Positions 9,169 to 17,588 of a stretch of 64,000 bases of DNA are shown here, in pieces. The notes below the pieces were generated by a model. It worked only from the letters and a program-made list of their open reading frames with translations. It made no database searches and was not told the DNA's origin. Source of the stretch: Flavobacterium sedimenticola (GTDB lineage: Bacteria; Bacteroidota; Bacteroidia; Flavobacteriales; Flavobacteriaceae); NCBI RefSeq assembly GCF_030053345.1, contig NZ_JASGBP010000005.1, positions 121,185 through 185,184 of the forward strand. Reading direction: 5' to 3'. Numbering within the stretch: the first letter of the stretch is position 1; every line of letters starts with the position of its first letter. A program made the translations under genes and the position numbers.

Positions 9169-10152
9169 TTATTTTTTTATCCAAACACAAGCAATGTTTC
9201 TGCCGTTAGGCTGATTTTCGGCTATAAATTGAGCTTCCTTTTGCTGGTAGGTCTCGATTAAATCACTTTTCAAATAACCGTAAAACCCGTAAGATCGCAT
9301 TCGAACCAAATCGAAATTTTGGAGTTGCGATTTTAAAAATTGTAACGAGATACCTTTGTTAACCGAATCGCTTTTGGTTTCCACATGAATGTCAGTAACA
9401 CTCCAGATATCATCGGCCGTCATCCTTTTTTTAATAGTCTTTTCGGCCAACAACTGATCGTTAATTAAGTCGATATAGTCTTTTCGATGCAACAATCGTT
9501 TGATGAATTTCAGCGTCGATTTCGGAATGAAATCGGTTAATTTTCGCTTCTTAGGTAAAGCCGAAAGTATTTTTTCGTATTCCTTTTTGCGTTGCAAATA
9601 GCCCTCAGAATTGATGTAGTCGCCATTCGGATCCTGAATATGAATCAGTATTCCGCCCGAATGCAAAGCTTTGTCCACCTGCTGTAAAAAGGTGGCCAAA
9701 TCAGGTATATGATGCAACACCGAACTGATGATAATCACATCAAACTGTTCTTGTACATCGCTTAAATAGCCATTAATGGTTCGGTATGTTTTTCCCCAAG
9801 TCTTGGCTTTGGCTTCAGCATGCTGCAACATCACAGGTGACGTATCCAACAAGGTTAATTGGCTGATGTACTCCCCTAATTTGGAGTGTAATACCATTTG
9901 TGTACTCAATCCGGTGCCACAACCAATATCCAATAATCGTAATGTTTGGGATTCGGGTTCTTTACAAGCTAAAACATCATCCACCAATAAATTAATTTGT
10001 TCTTGCAAACTGCCCCACATATCGGTATGCATGGCATCGTAATGTTGGGCTTCAAAATTATGAAACACAATATTGATGCGCTCCTGAAACTGCTCGGGCG
10101 ACAATGTGCTTCCTGTTTTTTGGAGTAAAGGCAAAAGCGATTGGTAGGACAT
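9169..10152 (-). CDS. Class I SAM-dependent methyltransferase
   Basis: About 327 residues from ATG at 10152 (MSYQSLLPLLQKTG). The longer frame to 10218 would overlap the acetyltransferase gene and adds a basic, family-atypical leader, so I reject it. Motif I is LLDIGCGTGLSTQM, followed by LTLLDTSPVML and the HH-containing motif VIIISSVLHHIPDLATF. A C-terminal region of about 130 residues, rich in lysine, follows the core fold. It likely methylates a glycan component; the substrate is unknown. Confidence 0.8.
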   Translation of the reverse strand: MSYQSLLPLLQKTGSTLSPEQFQERINIVFHNFEAQHYDAMHTDMWGSLQEQINLLVDDVLACKEPESQTLRLLDIGCGTGLSTQMVLHSKLGEYISQLTLLDTSPVMLQHAEAKAKTWGKTYRTINGYLSDVQEQFDVIIISSVLHHIPDLATFLQQVDKALHSGGILIHIQDPNGDYINSEGYLQRKKEYEKILSALPKKRKLTDFIPKSTLKFIKRLLHRKDYIDLINDQLLAEKTIKKRMTADDIWSVTDIHVETKSDSVNKGISLQFLKSQLQNFDLVRMRSYGFYGYLKSDLIETYQQKEAQFIAENQPNGRNIACVWIKK

Positions 10153-10171
10153 GGAGGATGTAGTTTTAAAA

Positions 10172-10735
10172 TTAGTTCGCTTTGTTTTGAATGTAATAGG
10201 GCGATAAATCTTTAGCAATGATAACCGTAGCTGCAGGCAGTACCGTTTGATGGTCGGGAATATTTTCTGTGACTACAGTATTGGCTCCGATGGTGACGCC
10301 ATTCCCTATGGTAATATTCCCAAAAACTCCGGCGTTCGGCCCCATAAAGACTTCATTCCCAATGGTTGGGACACCTGCTTTTTTGCCGTAATTGCTCACC
10401 CCTATGGTGATTCCCTGAGAAATATTACAGTTATCGCCAATGACACTGTCGCCATGAATAACAATACCGCCAAAATGACCAATGTAAAATCCTTTTCCTA
10501 TTTGGGTGCGATACGAAATATCAAAACCGTATTTTACACGTAAGCGACGGTACCAAAGGAAAAAGAAATAAAACAACAAACGATTTTTACGACGGTAATG
10601 TTGCACCAGTCGAAAAATGGTCATGAACTTCAACCCGGGATTAGGTTTGACGTAAAAAACGGAAAACAAAATCCCCACAGAGATTTTAGAAATTCCGCAG
10701 CGTTGGTAATCCGAAAGGATGAGTTCTTTTACCAT
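10172..10735 (-). CDS. Serine-acetyltransferase-like hexapeptide O-acetyltransferase
   Basis: A 187-residue left-handed beta-helix protein related to CysE/serine acetyltransferases. After a helical N-terminal part there are repeated hexapeptides from about residue 90 (IGKGFYIGHFGGIVIHGDSV, ISQGITIG, then IGNEVFMGPNAGVFGNITIG). In polysaccharide loci such proteins usually put acetyl groups on sugars. ATG 10735 shares a base with the upstream TAA (TAATG), which supports this start over 10768. A housekeeping role in cysteine synthesis is possible by family alone, but the location argues for glycan acetylation. Confidence 0.8.
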   Translation of the reverse strand: MVKELILSDYQRCGISKISVGILFSVFYVKPNPGLKFMTIFRLVQHYRRKNRLLFYFFFLWYRRLRVKYGFDISYRTQIGKGFYIGHFGGIVIHGDSVIGDNCNISQGITIGVSNYGKKAGVPTIGNEVFMGPNAGVFGNITIGNGVTIGANTVVTENIPDHQTVLPAATVIIAKDLSPYYIQNKAN

Positions 10736-12135
10736 TAGTTTTGTATTAGCTGTTGTATAGCGGTCCAAATTCGCTCAGAAGCCAAAGTGGGTGGATGCTG
10801 ATTGATTTTTTCAAACCACGCTTTTGCATGGGCAACAGTAGCACTGCTGTTGCCGTTGAGCGTTTGCGCTATAAACTGTTCCATGCTTTCCGGGTCATTA
10901 ATCCAAAAAACGGTTTCTTTATTGGGCATCGACCTGAAATGGATGAATTTATAAATGGTATGAACAGACCAATGCGGTGCCGAAGCGTTTTTTACTTCAT
11001 AATTAACATAACCGCAAGGTTTGTCAAAAGCGGCGTAATCAAAGACCATCGAAGACCCTAAATTAATGACTAATTCGGTATGCTTTATGGTATTCATTTG
11101 TAAAATCAAATCGTCTTTGGTGGGCAAAATGGCATGCCAAGCCTCACCCTTTTTTTCCCATTTGGGATTGATTGGTGTGATTAAATCACTGTATTTTGAA
11201 AGTACTTTATCAAAGCGATTGGAAAAATCTACCGGACATCTTCTGAAAATGATACCCAAACGGTGTCCTTTTTCATTAAGCTTTTTCACGGCTTGAGCCA
11301 TGTCTTCAAGATAAGTGGGATCGTTGGGCGAAGTGGTAATATCATCTCCCGAAAAACAAAGGTATTTTTTGCTGTTATCCAAATGATATGCGGCAAAAAA
11401 GGCCTCTTTCGACATCAAGTAATCGGCTTCAAAATGAGGTTCAAACTGCGGCGTTCCCGATACTATTATCTGACTCTCCTTGACATACGGATAGTAGTAT
11501 AACAATTCGTTTTTCATGTGTTCGCTCCACACAAAATAGTAATCGGTTTCGATAATTTTAGTGGCCTTTGGTAAATTATCCCACGAAAAAATAAATGTAG
11601 CGGTAGGAATTCCTAAATCTTGCGCAGCCAATAGTGGCGCAACCGCTAACATCATACGCTGATTGGTACAAAAAACCATGGCCGGTTTTTCGTGTTGTAA
11701 TGTAGCCAAACTATCGTGATACAATTTTGTTTTACGCTCTTGTTGGGCAATGTTCTTTCTAATCTTGACCAAGCCTTCTTCCGAATTGTACCGCAAAACC
11801 AAGCCTTTGATGTAGGTGCTTTTGAGAGCTGCTTTTATATTTTTATACGAAAGCGGAAAGCGGTAATGATTGTAAATTGGATCCTTTGATTTTTTGATAT
11901 TGAGATTTAACTCGATTTGGGTCTGCGCGTTTTTTAATAAGTCCGTCAGTGGATGCGCCTTAGGATTCGTAAAGCGAATTTCCTTGAAGCCTAAGTCGGT
12001 TAAATCAAATGGAGTATTGTTCCAAAAGGTAATATCGAACCCTTTTTGAGTTCCGATTTTGTGAAAGTTAGTAAAGGAAAAATTTCTCAAACCTACACCA
12101 TCCGGTAGTAGTATGAATATTTTTGGGTTTTGCAT
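10735..12135 (-). CDS. Putative GT-B glycosyltransferase, family uncertain
   Basis: A 466-residue soluble protein that I read as GT-B-like. The N-terminus (KIFILLPDGVGLRNFSFTNF) looks like a nucleotide-sugar-binding fold strand. The middle has MVFCTNQRMMLAVAPLLAAQ and ATFIFSWDNLPK. The C-terminal half has LVINLGSSMVFDYAAFDKP, the loop in UDP-glycosyltransferase and CDP-glycerol transferase folds where the donor phosphate sits. No GT4 glutamate pair is seen. It is preceded by a 114-base gap with no promoter I could recognise, and runs into the acetyltransferase gene by a TAATG overlap. It could be a glycosyl- or a polyol-phosphate transferase. Confidence 0.6.
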   Translation of the reverse strand: MQNPKIFILLPDGVGLRNFSFTNFHKIGTQKGFDITFWNNTPFDLTDLGFKEIRFTNPKAHPLTDLLKNAQTQIELNLNIKKSKDPIYNHYRFPLSYKNIKAALKSTYIKGLVLRYNSEEGLVKIRKNIAQQERKTKLYHDSLATLQHEKPAMVFCTNQRMMLAVAPLLAAQDLGIPTATFIFSWDNLPKATKIIETDYYFVWSEHMKNELLYYYPYVKESQIIVSGTPQFEPHFEADYLMSKEAFFAAYHLDNSKKYLCFSGDDITTSPNDPTYLEDMAQAVKKLNEKGHRLGIIFRRCPVDFSNRFDKVLSKYSDLITPINPKWEKKGEAWHAILPTKDDLILQMNTIKHTELVINLGSSMVFDYAAFDKPCGYVNYEVKNASAPHWSVHTIYKFIHFRSMPNKETVFWINDPESMEQFIAQTLNGNSSATVAHAKAWFEKINQHPPTLASERIWTAIQQLIQN

Positions 12136-12249
12136 GCTGGTTTTTCAATTCAAGTCTCAAATATCTTTATTTTCGAGTTAATATGAAAGCAAATACAGCC
12201 TAAATTCAGCCATCGACTAGTATTTCAAATAATAATTGAATGAAATTGT

Positions 12250-13113
12250 TTACAGCAATGATTGGTTGATTCCGATAGTTAATTCACCCGAATTAAAAAA
12301 ATCGAAATGATACCTACGCAACACTTCGTAAATAGCTTCGCGGCAATCAAATTCGTCATGAATTTCGATGGCAATACATTTGGTCTTGGCTAAATAAGAA
12401 ACATCGGATGCCGCCGAAAGCAATACTTCTTTTTCCGACCCTTCGATATCTATTTTAAGGATATCAATACCCTCAAAGTTGTTTTTCTCGAGTAAGTAAT
12501 TGATAGAATAGGCCTCTAGATCGGTGACTTCCGAAACGGCTTCCACCCGAAACGACCAATCGTTTTGATCGCGAAAATCACGCACTATTTTCAAATGGGC
12601 ATTGGTGCTCCAAACACCACCTCTAACTTTGTCTTTGGCTTCTATTCGATTGACCGAAAGGTTAAAAGAAAGGGTTTCAAAGTTGGAGTTATCGGGTTCA
12701 ATGGCAATGAAATTTGAGTTCGGAAAGTAGGTGGAAAAATAAACCGTTGTCAAACCGATATTGCTTCCGGCATCAATAAAATTCAAGGTTTTAGTTTTCG
12801 GAAAAAACTTTTGAAATGTGGCTACGACCGGCTGGTATTCCCGGTATCTGTAAATCTGGCTGAATACATCTAAATCGCTCGACGGTCGCTTTCTGATTTT
12901 CAACGTGACCTTAAAATCGGGGTAATAGGCCACATAATCGTTTGGATTGTCTTCTTTGAGAAATCCGTTAAAACTGATAAGATGGAAATAGAATTCGTTG
13001 ATACTTCGCTCCTTCTCGGTCGTTTTCAGATGCAAAACACGCTTCAGCAAATACTGCAAAACCAACAAGCCATTGCGAAGATTCAACCGGTGTAACTGTG
13101 TAATTTTTTGCAT
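12250..13113 (-). CDS. FkbM family methyltransferase
   Basis: About 287 residues from ATG 13113, one base after the AsnB stop; the frame opens further up to 13179 but that would overlap AsnB by 65 bases. The fold is FkbM-type: motif I NFIDAGSNIGLTTVYFSTYF, then FIAIEPDNSNF, and the marker ILKIDIEGSEKEVL near residue 215. FkbM proteins O-methylate hydroxyls on sugars or polyketides and are common in flavobacterial glycan loci. A basic N-terminal helix of about 60 residues precedes the domain. Confidence 0.83.
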   Translation of the reverse strand: MQKITQLHRLNLRNGLLVLQYLLKRVLHLKTTEKERSINEFYFHLISFNGFLKEDNPNDYVAYYPDFKVTLKIRKRPSSDLDVFSQIYRYREYQPVVATFQKFFPKTKTLNFIDAGSNIGLTTVYFSTYFPNSNFIAIEPDNSNFETLSFNLSVNRIEAKDKVRGGVWSTNAHLKIVRDFRDQNDWSFRVEAVSEVTDLEAYSINYLLEKNNFEGIDILKIDIEGSEKEVLLSAASDVSYLAKTKCIAIEIHDEFDCREAIYEVLRRYHFDFFNSGELTIGINQSLL

Positions 13114-13114
13114 C

Positions 13115-14809
13115 TTAGTGTAAAATTTGAGCCGCATTAATCCATTGCCAAATATGGAAACTGCTCTGATTATCGCCATTAAAAAAATGATTCAGCTCGG
13201 ATTCCAAACTTTTTTTATCAAACCATGGATTGTTTTTTAAAACAGCAACTTCTGCGGTAACCCAATCTTTTAAATCTTCCGAAAGCCATTCTCGTTGCGG
13301 GGTTTGCAACGGTCTTTTGGGTGCTAAAACCAAATCCTTTTGCAGAAATTTTTCGGCTATTTTTCGCAACATCCATTTTTGTATGCCATCTTTGATTTTA
13401 AAATCGGTTGGACGACTGAAAACGTATTCCACCAATTCGTAATCCAAAAAAGGTTCCCGCAATTCGGTACCGTACATCATGGAAACTCGGTCGTTAAAAC
13501 GAAGCGCTCTTGGAATTTTAGTACGGAATAAATCGCGGTACTGCAGATTGAGCAAATTATCTTCAAAAGGTTTTGGGTAATTGGTTTTACGGTACTCTTT
13601 GGCAAAATCACCATCCAAAACCTGGGTTCTGAAAGGGGATTTGGCAACACCTTGAACGATACTGTTAGAGTTAGAAAGATAATAATCATAACCGGCCCAA
13701 GCTTCATCAGAACCTTGTCCGTCGAGTAAAACCTTCACTCCTTTTTCACTGGCCGTTTTAAAAACATTAGAATAGGCTATCGTGGGAATACCACCGTAAG
13801 GTTCGGCTTGTAACTTGGCAATTTTAAGTGATAAATCGGGTACTTCATGAGCCGAAAGCGGACAAATGTTAAGGGTATAGGGTCGGCTCTCCACCATCAA
13901 TTGCACCCAAGGTAATTCATCGTATCGCGCGTCATGGGTAATAAAAGTAAACGCTTCTATGGCCGATTTGTCAATATCTTGTTGGTCAATCAAGGCCAAC
14001 AACGTACTCGAATCCAAACCACCGCTCAGGTTAAAACCCACAGGGACATCTGCTTTGAAACGTAAATGAATAGCCCTGAGCAATAAATCAGTGATATAGG
14101 CATCTTCGTTGGGACTGAATTGATGCTGTAAACGGGCAATGCGCTCCTCAAAATGATACCATTTTTTTAACTTCAGGTAGTTGTTTTTCAGGATTAACAA
14201 ATGACCCGCTTCCAATTGTTGAATACCGCTCCAAAACGTCTCATTCGGCAAACCGTAACTGCCTTCGGAAAAGAAGTTAAGCCATACCGTATCATTTGGT
14301 TTTTTGACTACACCAGCGGCAAACAACGTATTGATTTCGGAAGCAAAATAGAAATGATGCCGGTCGAAATAGTAGTAAAACGGTTTCACCCCAAATCGAT
14401 CTCGAGCGGCAAATAAAGAGCGTTCTTTGCAATTCCATATCGCGAAAGCAAACATGCCGTTGCATCGTTCCAGACAATTTTCGCCCCATTCGCGATAGGC
14501 ATTCAGTAACACTTCAGTATCTGATTGAGTTTTAAAAACGTACTTCGACTGTAATTGTTGGCGAAGTTCTAAGTAGTTGTAAATCTCACCGTTAAAAACC
14601 ATCACATAATGGCCGCAATCACTAAAGAAAGGCTGGTTAGCACCTTCAGACAAATCAATAATACTCAGTCGATTATGACCCAAAGCCACTACATTTTCAA
14701 CAACCCAATGCGCTGTGAAATCGGGGCCGCGATGCTTTTGAGCATCGAGCATTCGTACTAATTGCTGCTGTTGGGCGTCAGGTCCAATGATACCGGCTAT
14801 TCCGCACAT
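13115..14809 (-). CDS. asnB: Asparagine synthase (glutamine-hydrolysing) type amidotransferase
   Basis: A 564-residue two-domain enzyme. The N-terminal class II glutaminase has Cys2 exposed after Met1 removal (MCGIAG), RLSIIDLSEGANQP and FNGEIYNY. The C-terminal ATP-pyrophosphatase domain has the P-loop SGGLDSS at residues 262-268 and a later LLDGQGSDEAWAGYDYY block. Families of this type make asparagine, but copies in glycan loci are thought to amidate uronic-type carboxylates. It lies directly after the 2-hydroxyacid dehydrogenase and the NeuA/NeuC/NeuB genes, so the carboxyl group of a nonulosonic or other acidic sugar is a possible target. That role is inference. Confidence 0.85.
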   Translation of the reverse strand: MCGIAGIIGPDAQQQQLVRMLDAQKHRGPDFTAHWVVENVVALGHNRLSIIDLSEGANQPFFSDCGHYVMVFNGEIYNYLELRQQLQSKYVFKTQSDTEVLLNAYREWGENCLERCNGMFAFAIWNCKERSLFAARDRFGVKPFYYYFDRHHFYFASEINTLFAAGVVKKPNDTVWLNFFSEGSYGLPNETFWSGIQQLEAGHLLILKNNYLKLKKWYHFEERIARLQHQFSPNEDAYITDLLLRAIHLRFKADVPVGFNLSGGLDSSTLLALIDQQDIDKSAIEAFTFITHDARYDELPWVQLMVESRPYTLNICPLSAHEVPDLSLKIAKLQAEPYGGIPTIAYSNVFKTASEKGVKVLLDGQGSDEAWAGYDYYLSNSNSIVQGVAKSPFRTQVLDGDFAKEYRKTNYPKPFEDNLLNLQYRDLFRTKIPRALRFNDRVSMMYGTELREPFLDYELVEYVFSRPTDFKIKDGIQKWMLRKIAEKFLQKDLVLAPKRPLQTPQREWLSEDLKDWVTAEVAVLKNNPWFDKKSLESELNHFFNGDNQSSFHIWQWINAAQILH

Positions 14810-14810
14810 A

Positions 14811-15749
14811 TTATACTGTCATTTTTATGAATTTAGACACTATGAATTCTTCAGTCATCGCCATCGATTCATAGGTGGCGCCGGCAATATGCGGTGTAAT
14901 AATAACATTATATTCTTCATTGGCCAATTGTACCAAGGGATTGTATTTAATTTTTTCTTTGCGGTATTCATCCGGTAAAACATCGGTAGCAATACCGCTA
15001 ATTTTATTTTGCTTCAACATTTCAGCGATGTAGTTTTCATCCCAAACTGCCCCGCGAGAGGTATTAATCAAAACGGCATGCGCCGGGCAATGCTGTAAAA
15101 GCGATTCATTGACAAAGTTGACTGTTCCATCATGCAACGGAATATGAATGCTGATGATGTCGGCCCAACCGAAAAGTTCTTTCGGATTTGAAAAACTTTT
15201 ATAGGTATTGGTTTGAGAAACCAGGTCAAAATAGCCAACTTCCAACCCGAAAGCTCGCGCAAAATGAGCTACTTGTTTTCCTACTCTTCCCAATCCTAAA
15301 ATGCCGATTTTCTTTCCGCTGAGATTATGGCCTTTGAAAGCGTCGCGATTCCAGTTTCCGTCGCGGACATCTTCAAAAGAGGTCGGAATTTTTTTGAGTA
15401 ATGCTAACAATAAGGCCCAAGTATGCTCGGCAGTGGAAGGTATCGAACCTAAAAAATCGGTTTCGCCTTGTAGCGAAATGATTTTTCCGCCGCGACTTTC
15501 AAAATACGCCACATCAATGTGGTCTAAACCTGTGGTAGCCGTCAATATGTATTTCAACTTCGGTGCCTTTTCTAACACCTCTTGTGTCAGTTTAAATCGC
15601 AATCGAACAAACAAAACATCATAATCACCTATCTTGTCTAACAATTCGTCCTTTGACTTGAAGGTACAACAAGTCACTTCAAAATGGTGTTGAAGTTGGG
15701 CTATAGCCTTTGGGCTAAAATCTTCCGATTCAGTGAGGAGTATTTTCAT
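14811..15749 (-). CDS. D-isomer-specific 2-hydroxyacid dehydrogenase
   Basis: About 312 residues from ATG 15749 (MKILLTESEDFSPK), which overlaps the end of the cytidylyltransferase gene by 20 bases. The NAD-binding motif GLGRVGKQVAHFARAFGLEV lies near residue 145. The catalytic set is visible: Arg in INTSRGAVWDE, Glu in DVLPDEYRKE and His in ITPHIAGATYE. The family interconverts 2-keto and D-2-hydroxy acids (glycerate, lactate, phosphoglycerate). In this operon it may supply a lactyl or glyceryl substituent or a precursor; substrate not readable. Confidence 0.85.
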   Translation of the reverse strand: MKILLTESEDFSPKAIAQLQHHFEVTCCTFKSKDELLDKIGDYDVLFVRLRFKLTQEVLEKAPKLKYILTATTGLDHIDVAYFESRGGKIISLQGETDFLGSIPSTAEHTWALLLALLKKIPTSFEDVRDGNWNRDAFKGHNLSGKKIGILGLGRVGKQVAHFARAFGLEVGYFDLVSQTNTYKSFSNPKELFGWADIISIHIPLHDGTVNFVNESLLQHCPAHAVLINTSRGAVWDENYIAEMLKQNKISGIATDVLPDEYRKEKIKYNPLVQLANEEYNVIITPHIAGATYESMAMTEEFIVSKFIKMTV

Positions 15750-16428
15750 GCTTCCAGTCGGCATACAAAAGTTCAGCTATCTTAAAATCTCTCGGAGTAT
15801 CAATATTGGCAAGCCATTCGGCAGACATTACATACGCTTTTTTACGGGCCACCATAAACGATTTTTCTGTCAAAAAAGCATTGGTTCGTACCGCATAAAA
15901 ACAACCATTTCGATAGTAAACGGGCGCTAAGTCTTGGCGTCTTGCTGTTTCTCCGGTTGTCATAAACGGAATCAATTCGGCTGCGTTACCCAGAGTATAC
16001 ATCCGAGCCGGATGCATATCATCCATCGGTACCACACTGATTACGCCATCCACATGGTCTTCTTCTTCCAAAAGCGTGATAATCGCATCCAAATCGGCAC
16101 CGGTACGCAAAGGAGAAGTCGGTTGCAACAACACAATGAAATCAAAATCCTCTTGCAACTCAGCGTAAACATGCGCCACGGCAGTCACCACATTACTGGT
16201 ATCGGTAGCCAGAGACTCCGGTCGGAGAACGACTTCACAACCATATTGTTGGGCAACCACTGCAATAGCTTCAGCATCGGTGGAAACAATTATCCGTGTT
16301 GCTTTTTGCGAGGCTTGAGCGCAGGCAATCGCATGTGCTATCAAAGGTTTATCTCCCAAGATTTTGATGTTTTTGTTAGGTACGCCTTTAGAGCCGCCTC
16401 GCGCCGGTATGATGACCAAGGTCTTCAT
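15730..16428 (-). CDS. neuA: Acylneuraminate cytidylyltransferase (CMP-nonulosonate synthetase)
   Basis: A 232-residue cytidylyltransferase that activates a sialic-acid-like sugar as its CMP derivative. Seen: the CTP-binding loop IIPARGGSKGVPNKNI at residues 6-21, the LQPTSPLRTGADLD segment near residue 100, and the late YYRNGCFYAV and ANIDTPRDF segments typical of NeuA. Its ATG overlaps the NeuC stop (TAATG). With NeuC and NeuB directly upstream it completes a nonulosonic acid pathway. Whether the product is Neu5Ac or a legionaminic-type acid cannot be told from this protein. Confidence 0.88.
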   Translation of the reverse strand: MKTLVIIPARGGSKGVPNKNIKILGDKPLIAHAIACAQASQKATRIIVSTDAEAIAVVAQQYGCEVVLRPESLATDTSNVVTAVAHVYAELQEDFDFIVLLQPTSPLRTGADLDAIITLLEEEDHVDGVISVVPMDDMHPARMYTLGNAAELIPFMTTGETARRQDLAPVYYRNGCFYAVRTNAFLTEKSFMVARKKAYVMSAEWLANIDTPRDFKIAELLYADWKHENTPH

Positions 16429-17588
16429 TAATACGTAATCGTTTTGTGAAACTGCAATGGCAATTCCCGGAGTAATTGGGCAATCTTTTCGCCGGCATCA
16501 CCACCTCCATAAACATCAGACTTGGGTCTTTTCTGTTGGTTCAGTATAGACGCTACAGCCGATACTATTTCATTTTCATCGTAAGTGACATCCACTACGT
16601 TTTGTCCGCGATCACGGCGATTTTGACGCGAACCGATATTTACCACCGGCACACCGAGATAGGCACATTCGCGGATACCAACACTGGAATTCCCAATCAG
16701 GCAAAGTGAGGCATGCAACAAATTCAGGAAATCATCACCTTCCATATTTTTGAAAAAGTGAACATTTTCCATTTTATATTTTTCGCGAAACGAACGGATT
16801 CCGGTGGAAGTACCGTCGGCTCCGGCGTCTACATTCGGCCAAAACCAAAGCGTGGGTTTGTTTATTTTTTGAATCGCCCGCAAAGTGGCTTCGATATGTT
16901 TCCGGGAATCCTGATACTCATTGGTTACCGGATGTTGCATCACTACAAGATAACCGCTGCTCAAATCGGGCTGCGAACCCACACCACCGTATTTTTCATA
17001 CGGATTAAACAATAAGGTTTGATGAACAGCCACTTGTTGCGCAATATCAATAGAAGGGCAACCGGTATTGAACACCATCTCAGGGTTTTCACCGAGTTGT
17101 ATCACGCGTTGCTTGGCATTTTCGGAGGCTACAAAATGGTAATCGGCCAATTTGGTAATGGCATGACGCACTTTTTCGTCAATGTTTCCGGTGACTTCGC
17201 CACCTTGAATGTGCGCTAACGGGATGTTCATGTACGAAGCCGAAATGGCTGTAGCCATCGTTTCAAATCGGTCGGCCACCGTAACCACGATGTCCGGACG
17301 CAGGTTGTCGAAAACAGTCGACAATTCTAAAATACCGATACCGGTCGTTTTAGCAGCTGCGGTAAGGTTCTCTCCTTCCAAAACGTTAAAAACTTTGGCG
17401 GCAATTTCGAAACCGTCTTTTTCGATATAATTCACTGCGCTGCCATACCGATCGAGCAAAGCTGAAGCCGCTACAATCAATTGCAACTCTAATTCGGGAT
17501 GCTTTTTTATGGCCGACAATACCGTTTTTACACGGCTATAGGAAGGTCGTGCAGTAATGACTACGGCTATTTTTCGTTTGTTACTCAT
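16428..17588 (-). CDS. neuC: UDP-GlcNAc 2-epimerase, hydrolysing (NeuC/LegG family)
   Basis: A 386-residue GT-B fold enzyme that removes UDP while inverting C2, giving a free ManNAc-type sugar. Typical motifs: ITARPSYSRVKTVL at the start, VTVADRFETMATAISASYM, the catalytic HIQGGEVTGNIDEKVRHAIT region around residues 125-145, and the C-terminal IGNSSVGIRECAYLGVPVVN. It overlaps NeuB by ATGA and the cytidylyltransferase by TAATG. UDP-GlcNAc would lead to Neu5Ac. UDP-diacetylbacillosamine, which the PglF/PglE-like genes elsewhere in the locus could help make, would lead to legionaminic acid. Confidence 0.87.
   Translation of the reverse strand: MSNKRKIAVVITARPSYSRVKTVLSAIKKHPELELQLIVAASALLDRYGSAVNYIEKDGFEIAAKVFNVLEGENLTAAAKTTGIGILELSTVFDNLRPDIVVTVADRFETMATAISASYMNIPLAHIQGGEVTGNIDEKVRHAITKLADYHFVASENAKQRVIQLGENPEMVFNTGCPSIDIAQQVAVHQTLLFNPYEKYGGVGSQPDLSSGYLVVMQHPVTNEYQDSRKHIEATLRAIQKINKPTLWFWPNVDAGADGTSTGIRSFREKYKMENVHFFKNMEGDDFLNLLHASLCLIGNSSVGIRECAYLGVPVVNIGSRQNRRDRGQNVVDVTYDENEIVSAVASILNQQKRPKSDVYGGGDAGEKIAQLLRELPLQFHKTITY

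Noticed and set aside
12136..12249. A promoter or terminator in the 114-base gap after the FkbM gene
   Set aside because: Near matches to TAnnTTTG were each off by one or more bases, and no stable stem with a T run was found.
13114..13179. Longer start for the FkbM methyltransferase
   Set aside because: It would overlap AsnB by 65 bases and add a non-family leader; ATG 13113 follows the AsnB stop by one base.
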